A stretch of 64,000 nucleotides of DNA. It comes from Pochonia chlamydosporia 170 (taxonomy: Eukaryota > Ascomycota > Sordariomycetes > Hypocreales > Clavicipitaceae). Shown here piece by piece: positions 52,641 to 64,000 of this stretch. Each line of letters opens with the position of its first letter. The stretch's first letter is position 1. The position numbers were made by a program, and so were the translations under genes. The DNA lies in contig NC_035793.1 in assembly GCF_001653235.2 (NCBI RefSeq), forward strand, positions 4,154,001-4,218,000, given 5' to 3'. The notes under the pieces are model-generated. The model saw nothing but the letters and a program-made list of their open reading frames with translations. It was not told where the DNA came from and ran no database searches.

Positions 52641-55600
52641 CTAGCAATTCACTGAACCAGAGAAAGCAATTTCTGAGACTTGATAAGCAAACGTAAGTAG
52701 GTAGAGTGGATGGTCACTAACTCGCAGACTTCCCAGGTTTTCATCCACCTGTCCATCATCGTGAGGCGAGAGTAATAAGCCTGCGAGATATTTCTTCGAC
52801 TCCTGTACCTCCATGACTTGCTGTCGTAGTATTAGAAGTGATACCTAGCTAGAACCAGAGTAACTTACCTGCTCGAATGAGTCACGCACGTAGAATCGCA
52901 CAGTAGTCACCTCTTTCGTCTGACCGATGCGGTGGATTCGCGCGAGGGCTTGCTCTTCGAGAGTTGGATTCCTAAATTTTTAGCACCACGCCAACGTGAT
53001 ATCAGGGTAGGCTTACCAATGTGGCTCCATCAGGTAGGCTCTTGTTGCTACCGTCAAGGTGAGACTAAAAGCGGTCAGCTATTCCGAAGTCATATAATAG
53101 CAAGGATACCATCTAAGGGATTCCTTACCCAGCTGCTCCACAAGATAGCGTTAAGAGCATAACGCGAATTGATGGATCGGTCTTAAACCTGTCCACGATA
53201 CTGTGTCTTTCCTTCTGAGGCACCTTACCATCAAACCGAATGTTTTTAATGGAGGACTGTTGTAGAGCAACTTCGACAATGTCGAGCGTTAGTCTCCAGG
53301 TTGAAAATATGATGCTGCGGTGAGTTAGCGATCGTGATCCTGCTTTATCAGAACAATCGGACAGGAAATGAACAGTTACCATTTCTCGTTCTGTGGCAGC
53401 GTTTTGATATCTGTGATAAGAGCTTCTACCTTAGACGGCAGACTGATGGATACTTTTGTCACCTGCGGTTGAATTTCAGGTAAACTTGATTCAAGAGCGC
53501 TCCCGCTTGTGGAGACATGTGCCGTGGAACAACGAGGGTTGTGACCACATGCCACAGTTTGGACTGCCTTTTGCGTGCAGTCGGTACATACAAACCTCAG
53601 GCAGCTGAAAAACAGACAACTCTGGTGTGGGACAGCTGAGTCCTCTAACAGTGCCTCCGTGAGTTCCAGCGTCGACGAGCATTGCAAACAAACCAAATGC
53701 CCCATATCGCGCTGCACATTGAAGGCCCTTTGTGCCATGCCCATCCAATTGTCAACTTCCTGTGACACTCGTGATATCTTGTCGTGTCTCTTGTGGTAGT
53801 GCAATCCCAGGTTACAAACCAGCCGTAGTGACTCGATTTGCTGCAAGACGTTGACGTACATGCCCACCCTCGAGGCTTCAAGGTCCTTTTGCATAGCCTC
53901 ATCGATACTAATGATAGCTTGTTGCCGTAGCTTGTTGTACAATGTTCGTTCTTCCTGGCTGAAGTCGACAGGGCATTGCATGTCCTGCCGAGGAGGGAGG
54001 CTGACCGTTCCTTTGGGTCGCCTGAGCAGAAGGCACGCTGAGAGTCGCTTCAGCCTCTTAACGGCTTCTTGATACTCACCGGACTTCCAGAGGCGAGAGA
54101 TGTCAGCGTCGAAGCATCTTCGATCGGTATAAGGATGGGCTCGAATGAACTTGAAGAGGGTCGCAAGGTCACCGAGACGATTCTGGATGGGGGTGCCAGT
54201 AACAGCCCACCGAGCCCTGGACTCAAGTGCGCATATAGCCTGAGACATCCTCGAATTACCGTTTCGGATGAAATGCGCTGTGACTGTCAATCCAATTCTA
54301 AGTAGCCTTTAACAGATAGACATATTTACCTTCATCAAGGATAACTCTTCTCCAGCGGATGGAGAATAAAATTGAGCTTCCCACACCCTTTCCAAAGCTC
54401 CATTCTGCAGAAACCGTATGATATGTTGTCAGGACAATGTTTAGACCATCAAGCTCACTGATGGAACTCAATCGAGTTTCTCGGTGGTGCCGACGGCATG
54501 TCATACCACCTTCAACGACGTGCCTGTACTCTTGTAAGCATACACCTGATAAAGGAGATGTGAGTACAGACTCGGATAATTGCTCTTCCCATGTTCCAAT
54601 GACTATTAAGCGTCAGAAACTCAACGTGTATCAGAGTTGTTGGCTGTGGTTAGACCTACGTGGAGGGGGCACGATTATAAGAGTAGCCGGAATGCTCAAC
54701 TGCTCCTCTTCGTTCGTATCTATGTGGGCATTGTAGCTGTCTATGTCTGTTGCTGCCAGCGCTATCATAGTCAGGGTCTTCCCAAGTCCCATCGGGTCTG
54801 CTACAATACCCCCGTAGCATGGCGGAGGTTCTACGGATTGGTGGGCATTGGAGATTCGGTTCAAGAAACTACGACGTCAGTAGCCGAATAAAGCTGTGTG
54901 CCTGATCAAACTATCCGAGAACCACAAAACATACAATCTTCCTTGCTCCGTGTCCACCATCTCCCAAACGTCTGGCTCTTGATTATCAAAAGCCCAGCCC
55001 CGTTCTCGGCGCAGCATGAAGGTGAGAGCCTGTTTCTGATGTCTGCCGTACCTAGTTAAACTTGATGCTAGGTAGATCACTTGGAAGTAGTCACTTACCT
55101 CCTGAGTTCCCGTTTTACAACACTAGGTTGTCGAGCTTCTTCCAAATCATCGTGGCTGCTCAACATATCCAGTAAGTCATGCCGTTCGGTTATGCTTTCG
55201 AGCTGAAGAGCTTTACGGCCCTGAGCCATGAATTCAGAAACTAAAAGGCAAGAGCGAATATCATCTGACGAAAGCCGATGGGGGTTGTAGTATCTGACTG
55301 CAAGGTGGCAATCTCGAGGATCTTGTAGGTATACTTGGTATTGCTCAAACCACGTCCCGATTTCGTCGAAAAGCTCTATAGGTCCATATAAGGTAATCTC
55401 CAAGAAGCATGAGATCGGTGAGGAGCTTCGTGGTGACTTTTGGGTGTCAACGATCTGGGAATAGTCGATGGTGCATGCAATGTAGAGGTCGAGAGTTTGT
55501 TCATCGAGAAGCCCTTGAATCATTTGCCCATGCTCTGATAAAACCTGGCCAGAGATATCTGGGTGATCTTTAGCAAAAAAATGAATTGAAGAGTCTAATC

Positions 55601-56385
55601 GAACTGCAAACGGTGACGGTATAGTACTCGTTGACCCTTTTCGGTGGCATCTAGCACGGATGGATGGAACCTAAGGAGTCAATTTCAATCGGGAAATCCG
55701 GCAGATTGCATCTACTTACCATGCCAAAGCACACAGTCTCGGACATTCCTTCATCGGAAGCCGTCTGGACTGATGAATTTCCAGTGGGTGAATTGTTGTC
55801 CTGGGCCGTCAATCTATCGTACAATCTGAACGGCGGCAAGGTATCTCCGAAGCTTGGGTCGTGACATCGCTGGAGGCTAACAGAGCCTTGAGCTTCAGCA
55901 ACGGGGTTTTGCTGACAAAATGCTGAAGCAATCATTGGAATCTGGCCGTCAGCCGGCTCAAGAGGAATTGGAACTCCTAGAGCCGTAGATGACATATGAT
56001 AGTTCGCAGACCATGGGTTTGCCACGGAAGTGGCGAATGGTCCCAAGGAAGGCCACTGGCCCGCAATATCGGGTCGGTAACAAGAATCCTGAGTTCGAGT
56101 AAACGGTGTGTTCTGTGACTGCAAATTGTAAGCATCCCAATTGTTAGTTTGGTGGGATATTATTGTTGAGTTTCCAGCAGCCCTGACATCTAGACCCTGT
56201 GTAGTTGAAAGGCTATGGGAGACCGCCGTAGGATTGAATTGATGCACTGATGTCATATGAGGCTCATAGGCTGCCTGATATCCGGAGAGCATATGTTGGC
56301 TGCCATCCTCTCGAGTTTGTTCTCCGCTTTCTTCGTGCAATCGTCGCCGTTTCGGTGCATGATGCAGTATTTGAGCCAGGTCCAT
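52641..56385 (-). CDS. SNF2-family helicase, Rad5/Rad16-HLTF type
   Basis: Ten exons are read on the minus strand: 56385-55720, 55670-55099, 55051-54935, 54868-54660, 54602-54330, 54277-53380, 53314-53129, 53064-53017, 52971-52869 and 52820-52641. All are in phase, about 1083 residues. The N-terminus has an NLS-like APKRRRLHEE and a Gln/Asn/Ser-rich region. Helicase motifs appear in order: I GGIVADPMGLGKT (about 470-482), II VILDEAHFIRN (about 608), III AVTGTPIQNRLGDL, IV IIFSTWRLTLDIVE, V LLTLSCGAAGLTLTVATRA and VI ARIHRIGQTK (about 1000). A cysteine-rich insert (LVCLQCSS, FVCTDC, VACGHNPRC) between III and IV sits where Rad5-class proteins carry a RING finger, but it is degenerate. Such proteins remodel chromatin or act in post-replication repair. 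It is divergent from the NACHT-C2H2 gene, 586 bp apart. Confidence 0.85.
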
Positions 56386-56971
56386 TCTCAGTACATTCTG
56401 TTCACGTCACACAATCTGGGGTCGTCGGCGGACTTATGTAACGTTTAGCACAGCAGCCTGAAGTGGGCTAGAGAGGGAATGTCATGTTTACGAACTTGTT
56501 CTTCCTGGCGTCGATTGAGTTGCTCCGGTAGATCAGGCTCCGAGCTTTGTGAGACTGAGCAACTTCTATCCGTGAGCCTCATTAGGCATCAAGTGCCAAC
56601 TGACGCAGCCGCCGGCGAGCTGAGGCTGAAAAAAAGCAATGAGCTCCAGATTAGACGTCAACGTAGTAAAGCCCCTTGGCGACGTTGAGGCGCGGCACTG
56701 AGCTGGCCAATTGCTGTAGAGTAAGAACCCTGCAGGAACATCACAATCAGCACACTCGGGCAAAAAAATATGCATTCAATGTTCCGGTCGGTGGTGGCTG
56801 TGTGAGACCAATGCATGCATACCAGGCTGGAGGCTTCGCCAAATGTCTAAAAACCACCGTTGACCTCTCAACTCAGTTGGACGGAGTCCTTACTCTTGGA
56901 AACTCTATGATTTACTCACCGTCAGACATAAACAAAATCGGAGCCGCGCAACAAGCTGGGTTAGGGTTAGG
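56386..56971. promoter_or_regulatory. Divergent promoter between SNF2 helicase and NACHT-C2H2 gene
   Basis: This 586 bp region separates two start codons facing away from each other. It ends with GGGTTAGGGTTAGG (56958-56971), which touches the ATG of the NACHT gene. No TATA box stands out. Confidence 0.5.
56958..56971. repeat. Telomere-type GGGTTAGGGTTAGG directly before a start codon
   Basis: Two and a third TTAGGG units immediately precede the ATG at 56972. It may be an interstitial telomeric motif or a telobox-like protein-binding site. It would also be transcribed into the leader. Confidence 0.7.
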
Positions 56972-59900
56972 ATGCCACTGCCGCCTGCAGTTTCAGCTCT
57001 TGCACGACAAACTATCAAGGCCGCCTACGATGAACTTGACCGCACAATCACCCTAGGAGACAAACGAGATTTCCACAATACGACTCTCCAGCATGTCCGA
57101 AAAGCTGTACTGGACATCGAAAATCAACTTGCGGCGAGACAATCGCTTCGCAACATGCGCCGTCTCATGCCTTTATTCCAAGGGCTTGAACACTATACAA
57201 AAGTGGTCGAGATTTTATGCAACGGTACTCCATTTCTATCATGGATATGGGCACCGATCACTCTCATCCTACGAATAGCATCCGAGTATGGGGAATCTTT
57301 CGAGCAAATTATCAAAGGCTATTCTAGTATTTCTGAATCGCTGAAGAGGTTTGAGATCCTCAGCGATGCCTTCATTAGCCAACCAGAGTTTCAGCATACG
57401 TTGGCTGTTTTTTACGCCGACATCCTGGAGTTTCATAAACACGCCTATAAGTTTGTTCGAAGGAGTGGTAAGTATTAATCGCACTCGAGATTACTTTATC
57501 TAATGCCGCCCAGGCTGGAAAGTACTGTTCCTTACATCATGGGGGCGCTTCGAGAGGAGGTTTAATAACATCCTTGAAGACTTGAAGCAACATGGCTCAT
57601 TGATTGATCAGGAGGCAAATGCTCGCGACATTGCTGAAGCAAGAAAAATGCGCCAAGATATTCGAACATGGAGAGAAGAGAGCCTTAGCCAGGTCCGCAG
57701 CGAGGAGATCGAGCAAAACGCGAAGCAGTACGAATCTATCGCGTCATGGCTTAAAATCAATGAATCCGATCAACTGAATATTTTTGACTCAATATCATCA
57801 GAAGCAGCAGAGTACGAAGGAACTTGTGGATGGGTCTTGAGAAATCCAAAGGTCAGCTCATGGGCTGATAGCAAACCGGATACACCCGCACTTTGGTTGA
57901 AGGGCTCAGCCGGAACCGGGAAGAGCGTTCTGTGTACCCAACTCGTCAACTTCATGAAAGGATCGAAATTCGTTATTCGCCACTTCTGCACATATCTATA
58001 TGCATCATCAACCATGTATGAGCAGATCCTAAAGTCGTTGCTGCTGCAACTTCTCCGAAAAGATAGCGATCTCGTCGCTCACGTATACAACTCATGCGTC
58101 TTGGAAAAGAAATTACCTACAACTTCAACGCTAGAGCAACTTTTACACGCACTCCTTGCAAGCATGTCAAGTGAGCCTAACCAGGTAGAATATGTTTGGA
58201 TCGTCATTGATGGGTTGGATGAGTGCGAGCCAGATAAGCAGACGCGTCTAGTACGACTGATCAACCGGATTACATCTAAACCCTCCTTACCTGGAAGTAC
58301 TACCTGCAAGGTTCTCATCTCAAGTCGTGCTCCTTCAACCCCATTGGAACGCCTTCGCAACAAGCAAATAATTTCCCTTGCTGAAGAGAAGGACAGTTTG
58401 CATGAGGCAATACGTCAATATGTTGGCCAAAGACTAAACTCATTGGACAAGCGTCTCCGCCAGCTTGATATAGGACAGGATGAAATCAATGAGATCCGGA
58501 AAGTGATTGTGACAAAAGCTGACGGTAAGTCTGCTCCGCCATATAAGTTATAGAGGCATATTCGCTCATCTTTTCAAGGTATGTTTCTCTATGCTCGACT
58601 CGTCATGGACTACCTTGCCAGCAACATCTTTTTCAGCGGTGAGGAAATAAAAAAATCAGTGAATCAGTTGCCTCAGAAGCTCACGGATTTGTACGCCTGT
58701 AATTACTCTATAGCATGCTGTACAGTACTAATTCTCGGGCTAGCTACCAAAGGATCCTTACGCAAATCCTAACTCAGTTAGACCCTCGGTCTGTGGATCG
58801 CATCAGATGCGTTCTCGGCTGGGTTGCGTTTGCCAAACGGCCGCTCCAAAGGTTCGAATTATTGTCTGCAATTACCTTCAGTTCTGGTGACCCTCAGATT
58901 GCCCTGCTGGCGCCGCAGTACATCCTGGATATCTGTGGGGCTCTTATCGAAGAAAGACGAGAATCATCGTTAGCCTTTATCCATATCTCCGTGAAAGAGT
59001 AGGTGCCAAGCAATAAGCAGGTAAACCTAATTTATTAAGCATGAAACAGATTCCTTCAAACCCTCTCAGGTCACATCGTTATTGACAAGCAACAAGCCCT
59101 TCACGAGCATGGAGTAGCAGCCATCACCTGTCTTCTTTCTGGGCTGAATGTGTTCGAAAAGACTTATCCTGAAGAGGACAAATTTCTTCGGGTAGCCAAG
59201 GGTCTACATGGCTTTCATATCTACGCCACCGAGTTTTGGACCGAATACTTGCTGTCTTATAGTGTGTTAGGCGATGCGAGTAGTACGTCCTCAGCTCCAT
59301 CTCTGATTACTCTTGCTTGCCAACTGGCAAATAAGATGGAAGAATTAGGTCCTGCGACCCTTGGTGAATCTGAGTCGGAACCCAGGCTGATAGATGAACG
59401 ACTGGTATCCCTGCAACAGCACGCGGTACTTCAGAAGCACGTGGAAAGAGCTTTGAATGCGAGGTCTCTGCAGAATCTTGAGTCTAGGATCTTGCAAGAA
59501 CATGGTGAGTAATGTGCCGCTATTAAGTAATGTTGAATGTATTATTTACGCTATGTTCAGCCTCTGAATGGAACTATCAGCGCTCGAAATCCCCCCTTAT
59601 CTCTGAGAGGATCACCATGATGCTCGCATCATACCAACGGGTTGTCAGTTCATTACTACGTCAAAACCACTGCCCTGGTCTATCTGCCGGCGAACTGGAA
59701 TTGTTCAAAATTCACTTTGGGTCTGCTGCCTTTACTTGTAGACTGAGTTCCTGTCCACGGACAACATTAGGCTTTGAGACTGAGAGACTCCGTTCGGAGC
59801 ACGAAATGTCTCACATTCGATGCTTCCGATGCACGTTTCCCGGTTGCCAGTACCCTCCTTTCGTGTCAGCTCGGGCTCTGAAAAACCACACAAGCAAATA

Positions 59901-60579
59901 TCACACTCCGATCACTGATCGAAAAGCGATACGTAAAGTTGCATCGCAGCAACCTAGCCAACGTATCCAGAGGGGTATTCATACGCATCGTAATCGACCT
60001 CAGCTGCAGCAGCCTGCAGCGAGAGACGCTCAAACTGTGCCTTTAAGCACATCCAGTCCGAATCCTGTGGGCGGCCAAGACATGAATCAAAGCACTGTTT
60101 CATCAGATGGTCACCTTTTTCGCCAAGGTACACAGGGACCCGGCGGAATCGCCCTCAACGATGTCAATAACTCTACTGGTAAAGTGGATAGCCGAGGGGA
60201 AATCAAGCCTAGTCCTAGTGAACAGGCCCATAAGCAGCTGCGTTTGATGCCGCTTAAGCAGCTAAACAGGGGGGCCGTTATGGAGGCCCGCCAGGAGCAG
60301 GATACCATCGCCAGTTCTTCGGGACAGCGGAGTCCGCGACAAAATGACCAGTCCATCCCGAAGGCTTCTTTGCAGCCGATGCAAGGGGTGGCGCCACCAA
60401 AGCATGCCGACCCCTTCCCCTTTGAGCTTGAGGAGTCTGATTTCGCTTGGCTCCTCGAAGAAAACAATGAGCTATTTGTGGTTGACCCGAAGCATCCCAT
60501 TGAGGACTTTGACTTCGCCCATTTCCTCAACGAAGAAAACAATGAGCCACTTGAGTTCCGTCGTGTCGAATCTACTTAG
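56972..60579 (+). CDS. NACHT protein with C2H2 fingers and duplicated acidic C-terminal motif
   Basis: Six exons (56972-57467, 57514-58524, 58579-58690, 58744-58998, 59050-59504, 59561-60579) join in phase to about 1115 residues. The N-terminal ~165 residues are helical with a hydrophobic turn (FLSWIWAPITLILRIA), the usual head of this fungal STAND class. The NACHT domain has Walker A LKGSAGTGKSVLC (about 295-305), Walker B VWIVIDGLDECEPD and sensor KVLISSRAPSTPLE, then GMFLYARLVMDYL and FYQRILTQILTQL. After a long helical region come two C2H2-like fingers (about 835-893: FTCRLSSCPR...HEMSH and CTFPGCQYPP...HTSKYH). A disordered Gln/Ser/Pro linker follows, ending in two acidic motifs, SDFAWLLEENNEL and FDFAHFLNEENNEP. 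This looks like a receptor whose C-terminus binds nucleic acid and activates transcription. That role is inference. Confidence 0.85.
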
Positions 60580-60961
60580 ACTCATGATTAAATATATATT
60601 TATTTCCTCGGATCGTTGATGGACAACGCCTCCTCAAATTGTCTGGTGCTTCCCGCTCCCGTTCCCCTTCCCGCCTACCCAACGGCCATTGCAGCTCACC
60701 ATTGACCTCTTCGCCAAGACGGGAAATACCAGAAACATGAGCGACATCAACCGCGTATCCGCGATTTTCATGGTGACTAGCCAATGTCGTCCTGCAGTGA
60801 TCGCATCTCCATCTCTCTGTGTTGCAGGCTGTTGACGGCTTTAGGACAGACGAATCCCCGTCCTGCAAGAAGCTTTGGATTATGCCATCAATGTCCAACC
60901 ACTCCGAGTTGGACGGATGGGCTACCTCATTCACATTGACTGCTGTTACATCGGACGAGGC
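60580..60961 (-). other. Non-annotated continuation of the MHR regulator frame
   Basis: After the TAA of the regulator at 60962, the same minus-strand frame stays open to about 60572. It reads like protein (EVAHPSNSEWLDIDGIIQSF, LQDGDSSVLK, then RWRCDHCRTTLASHH), overlapping the last bases of the NACHT-C2H2 gene on the other strand. It may be a former C-terminus cut off by a CAA-to-TAA change, or an exon of an unspliced model. It may also be a chance frame. Confidence 0.35.
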
Positions 60962-62156
60962 TTACTGCAGCGGGTTGGTTAGTAATGTGCCAGGATGAGC
61001 CGGTGCGACCTCAGATGTCGTTTTGTTATACAAATGCCCGTCTGCGACAAACGGACGATGCAGAAGAATAACAAGCACGTTGTGCATGGCACTGGAGGTT
61101 CTTCACATCAGCACACTGAAGAATAGAGGTGAGCGTCAAGTCTAGTAGGGAACCATGTACTCACTGCAGACTAAATACGTGTGGTGGTGGAAAGGCTGCC
61201 GCGCCGGCTGGGCCGGTCCATGTCGAATTCAAACATATGTGACTGGGAAGTGCAGCCTTCCAATCGTCGAGTTTCATTTGCAATCTATCCAACATGCTGG
61301 CCAAATCGGCTGATGTTTGGTCGACGCAGCGCTCGGTGTAAATGCTGCTCAGAATATCGCTCATGACAAGCGAAAGTCTGCAAAGTGCGGAAAAAGTAGA
61401 AACGCTATACGCCGGCGATCCGGCATATTCGGGCGTGAGAGTCAAGTAAGCAAACGGCTGCCAGTCTTCCAACTCTTCGTGCGTGTCTAAGAATTTGATG
61501 GGCACGAGAACATCTGTGTCCTTGAGACCTACCGGGCGGCCATGATAGAGGCTCTGCATCTTGTCGATGACAAAGGCACCCCAAAACACTCTTCTTCGAA
61601 TCTCCAAGTCTTCGTCTGACAAGCGTCCAGTTTTGCTCAAGTCGACATGAATCCCGAGATCAACGATCATTCGAAATGCCAGACCCGAATAGAGCCACGC
61701 CGCGCTTCTCTCGTCCCCCAAAGCAACCAGCGAATTTGTCATTTGCAAAAGGGCCTGGATAGTGGTGATGCTGCTTGAATGCAGTGAGCTGCCAAGGAGC
61801 TCTCGGACACGCTCACGGAATCTCCAACCAGCGGTGCGTACATCGTTTGGATCTTTGCGAATTTCGAGCCTTAGACTAAATTTCGAAGCACCAAAGTAAA
61901 TTGCATTCAGGAGAAGCTTGGAAAAGTACGGGCCGCCGCACGCCATGTCTCGCATGAAGGCCGGACGGTAGGTGACAAGAAACGAATGATGCGGTCGGTT
62001 CCAGTGTAGGGACAGCAGATGCATTCCAAGCTCTGGATCGACCCCGTCAAAATCAAGCTTCTTTTGACGGAAGTTTAAGTCCTCTAGCTGGCGCTGCTTT
62101 GCCGCTTCGGCAACCAGACCTCTCTCGACCCATTCATCAGGGACCTCCGTTATCAT
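60962..62156 (-). CDS. Fungal MHR-domain transcription regulator lacking its zinc cluster
   Basis: Exons 62156-61165 and 61091-60962 (73-nt intron) give 373 residues. The protein is the 'fungal-specific transcription factor' middle homology region: LGMHLLSLHWNRPHHSFLVT, RPAFMRDMACGGPYFSKLLL, LQMTNSLVALGDERSAAWLY, SGLAFRMIVDLGIHVD, RRRVFWGAFVIDKMQSLYHG, RPVGLKDTDV, and after splicing MHNVLVILLHRPFVADG. It resembles the nirA/Ctf1-type group. No Zn2Cys6 domain or nuclear signal precedes it. The first ATG lies 17 nt inside the 3' end of the siderophore-transporter gene, which is on the same strand and reads past the homology start in another frame. It is probably a 5'-truncated gene, perhaps still translated as a domain-only protein. 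Confidence 0.7.
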
Positions 62157-63983
62157 TCTTCTGCTCTAACTTCGCTATCGCACGGTTTATATTTTCTTGG
62201 TCCTTCTTGTCCTCCTCGGCCAACTTGACGTCCTTCATAAACCACATCAAGATCAAGTTAGGTACGCACATACACGTAGCTACGATTGCCAAAATCCTTT
62301 GCGACTCGCGGTAGCTTCGATCGATGGCATCCCTGGCCGGTGTGCCAGGTTTGTACTTCTTTGCCACAACAATTGATTGGAAGATACTCGTGGCGTTTTT
62401 CTTTTCCGTTTCTGGGAGGTATTCTAAGAGCTTGTCGGGCAGAGTGTTGCGCCAAATAGCCCCAGATACACTTCAATCAAGTCAGCTGGGAAACCAACTA
62501 CGGTCAAGATCAAAAGATCAACTATACCTTGTGCCAATTGCGCCTCCAACGCTGTTACCCGCCTGGAATAGAGCTGTTATCGTGGCAAGTTCTTGTCGCG
62601 AGACGACAGCTTGGACTGAGACTTGGCCAGCCGTTTGGAAGAATGCTCGACCAATACCCGATATGACCTTGGAAACAATAAATGTCACTTCGGTGCCATG
62701 CTGACCATTGCCCATATCCACAAGATAGATCATGAGACCTTGGCCGAGTATAACCAACGGTAGACCAGTGAGAATCCACATCTGAGTATTTCGAGTGTAT
62801 CGCATTCCAGCTGCAACTAGCAAAGCACATATTTGAAACGCCACCCTCAAGGAGTTGCTGACTCCATAGTCAGCACTATTCTTTTAACAAAATGTTCATG
62901 ACACTTACTCAATACGGGTCGCCTGGGCAGGACCGAATTGGCCAGCAACTTGCAAATAACTCGGGAAGAAGATGGTGAACAGACTGTACTCGAGAAAGTC
63001 AAACACTTGAATGGCACAAGCTGCAATTACTGTGCGATTAGCCATTCGTACGGGGATGAGCGGCCGTTTGGCAAATTTTAGATCCCAGACGAGAAACACA
63101 GCCAGCAACACAACCCCAACTACTACCATTGCAATGAAGGATGCCTCGCGCCATCGATCCGTGTTGAACGAACCAGTCAAGGAGACAGGAATCAAGACTA
63201 GAGACAAACCGGTGACCAACAGCGTCAGACCGAGGAAGTCAATCTCAGCCCAAAGTACCTGCAGTATCTTCTTCCAAGTCGGAGCAGCGTCATCACCATT
63301 GAGGTCCTTGGAAACAAGTCCATTCTTCTTGGCTCGTCGTTGAAGAACAACCATGGTTGCGACGAGAGGTACCGTTACTGATGGCACAACAATTGCCCAG
63401 GTTCCGTATGACCATCTCCACGTGGAGTGTTGCAAGAAACCTTGGCCGATGAGAGATCCCAGGTACAGCGCGGGAATTGTGGTGATGGACTCGGGAAGGG
63501 TTGACCAAAACGCTCGATTTACCAGCGTTGTAGCATCGGCGATGAAGACCTGTTGGGTGAGCCCGAAGCCCGTTGATCCTATGGCATCGAAGAGGCCGGC
63601 CGCCTGGCATTCTTTAGTTCTGTGTACTCGCGCCAAGTGTGAACTTTTATACGTACGACGTAGTGGTCGATATTTTGACTGGTCGCGTAGATGATGTAGC
63701 TAAGTGTTTGGAAGAAGATGGAAAAGACGAACATTTCAGCTCTGCCAAAAACCTAGTGCCGTCATTAGCATATATAGAATGCGATTCAAAAGAGTGATAG
63801 ATGAAACGGAATCTCACGTCGCTCAACTTTGCAATGATGGGATATGCAACGATTCGAGTGATGTTTATTGCTACCCTCGCGGCACTCATCGTTGAATGGC
63901 TCTTGAAGTCACTAGCGACATACGGCTCCAGTACCATATGCGAGTAATCGGAAAATGTGATGACCAGCGTTGTGAGGAACAAA
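62137..63983 (-). CDS. Siderophore-iron transporter (MFS, SIT/MirB type), 5' end outside window
   Basis: Exons are read from 63983-63818, 63752-63657, 63603-62909, 62857-62528 and 62470-62137. The exon at 63983 follows an acceptor, so earlier exons lie beyond the window. The protein has the SIT-family signatures: [51 protein letters not shown] (the motif-A region with its Arg), [79 protein letters not shown] and [19 protein letters not shown]. It then has a charged cytosolic tail ending NDNGGP. Family role: uptake of ferric-siderophore chelates across the plasma membrane with protons. The stop codon region overlaps the start of the truncated MHR regulator. Confidence 0.88.
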
Positions 63984-64000
63984 CTGTGAAAACGTATTAG

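Overview
The window is nuclear DNA of a filamentous ascomycete, most likely a Sordariomycete and plausibly Hypocreales. The basis is: short introns (about 42-120 nt) with GTRNGY donors; fungus-only families (Zn2Cys6/fungal MHR regulators, F-box, PTH11-like rhodopsin proteins, HET-like proteins, PNP-NACHT NLRs, siderophore transporters); and one repeat block whose stop codons look like RIP (CAG to TAG). The genus cannot be fixed from sequence alone. All gene models were spliced by eye from frame, GT/AG and family fit, without transcripts.

Layout. 0-23 kb is mostly conserved: the 3' end of an unknown gene; MIC19 (MICOS); a ferric reductase behind a ~3.9 kb non-coding upstream region; siroheme biosynthesis MET1; an F-box gene with an in-frame stop; a Zn2Cys6 regulator divergent from an NmrA-like NAD(P)-binding protein; a GPI-anchored cupredoxin; the mitoribosome assembly factor RSM22; and a thioredoxin with a membrane tail. 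23-52 kb is accessory. It holds a PNP-NACHT NLR with an unusual repeated basic/serine-rich C-terminus, a PTH11-like membrane protein, a PNP remnant, a HET-like membrane protein, a 78-bp-repeat Pro/Gln protein, a tandem duplication and a CorA-like protein. It also holds a graveyard of NLR pieces (SERAC1-like N-terminus, decayed ankyrin array), three small secreted cysteine-containing proteins, a sugar-transporter remnant and a second HET-like gene. 52-64 kb carries a SNF2/Rad5-type helicase divergent from a NACHT protein with C2H2 fingers and a duplicated acidic motif, then a truncated fungal MHR regulator overlapping the end of a siderophore-transporter gene that runs off the window.

How genes may work together. 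Clear functional links are few. MIC19 and RSM22 act in mitochondria. Ferric reductase, MET1 (siroheme) and the siderophore transporter all touch iron but are not a cluster. The 25-60 kb region combines NLRs, HET-like and CorA-like proteins with secreted proteins and many broken copies, which is typical of fast-evolving self/non-self recognition and interaction loci. The most unusual proteins are the NACHT-C2H2 protein (56972-60579) and the NLR with serine/basic repeats (25153-30251). Both have nuclear-looking C-termini instead of the usual WD40, ankyrin or TPR arrays.
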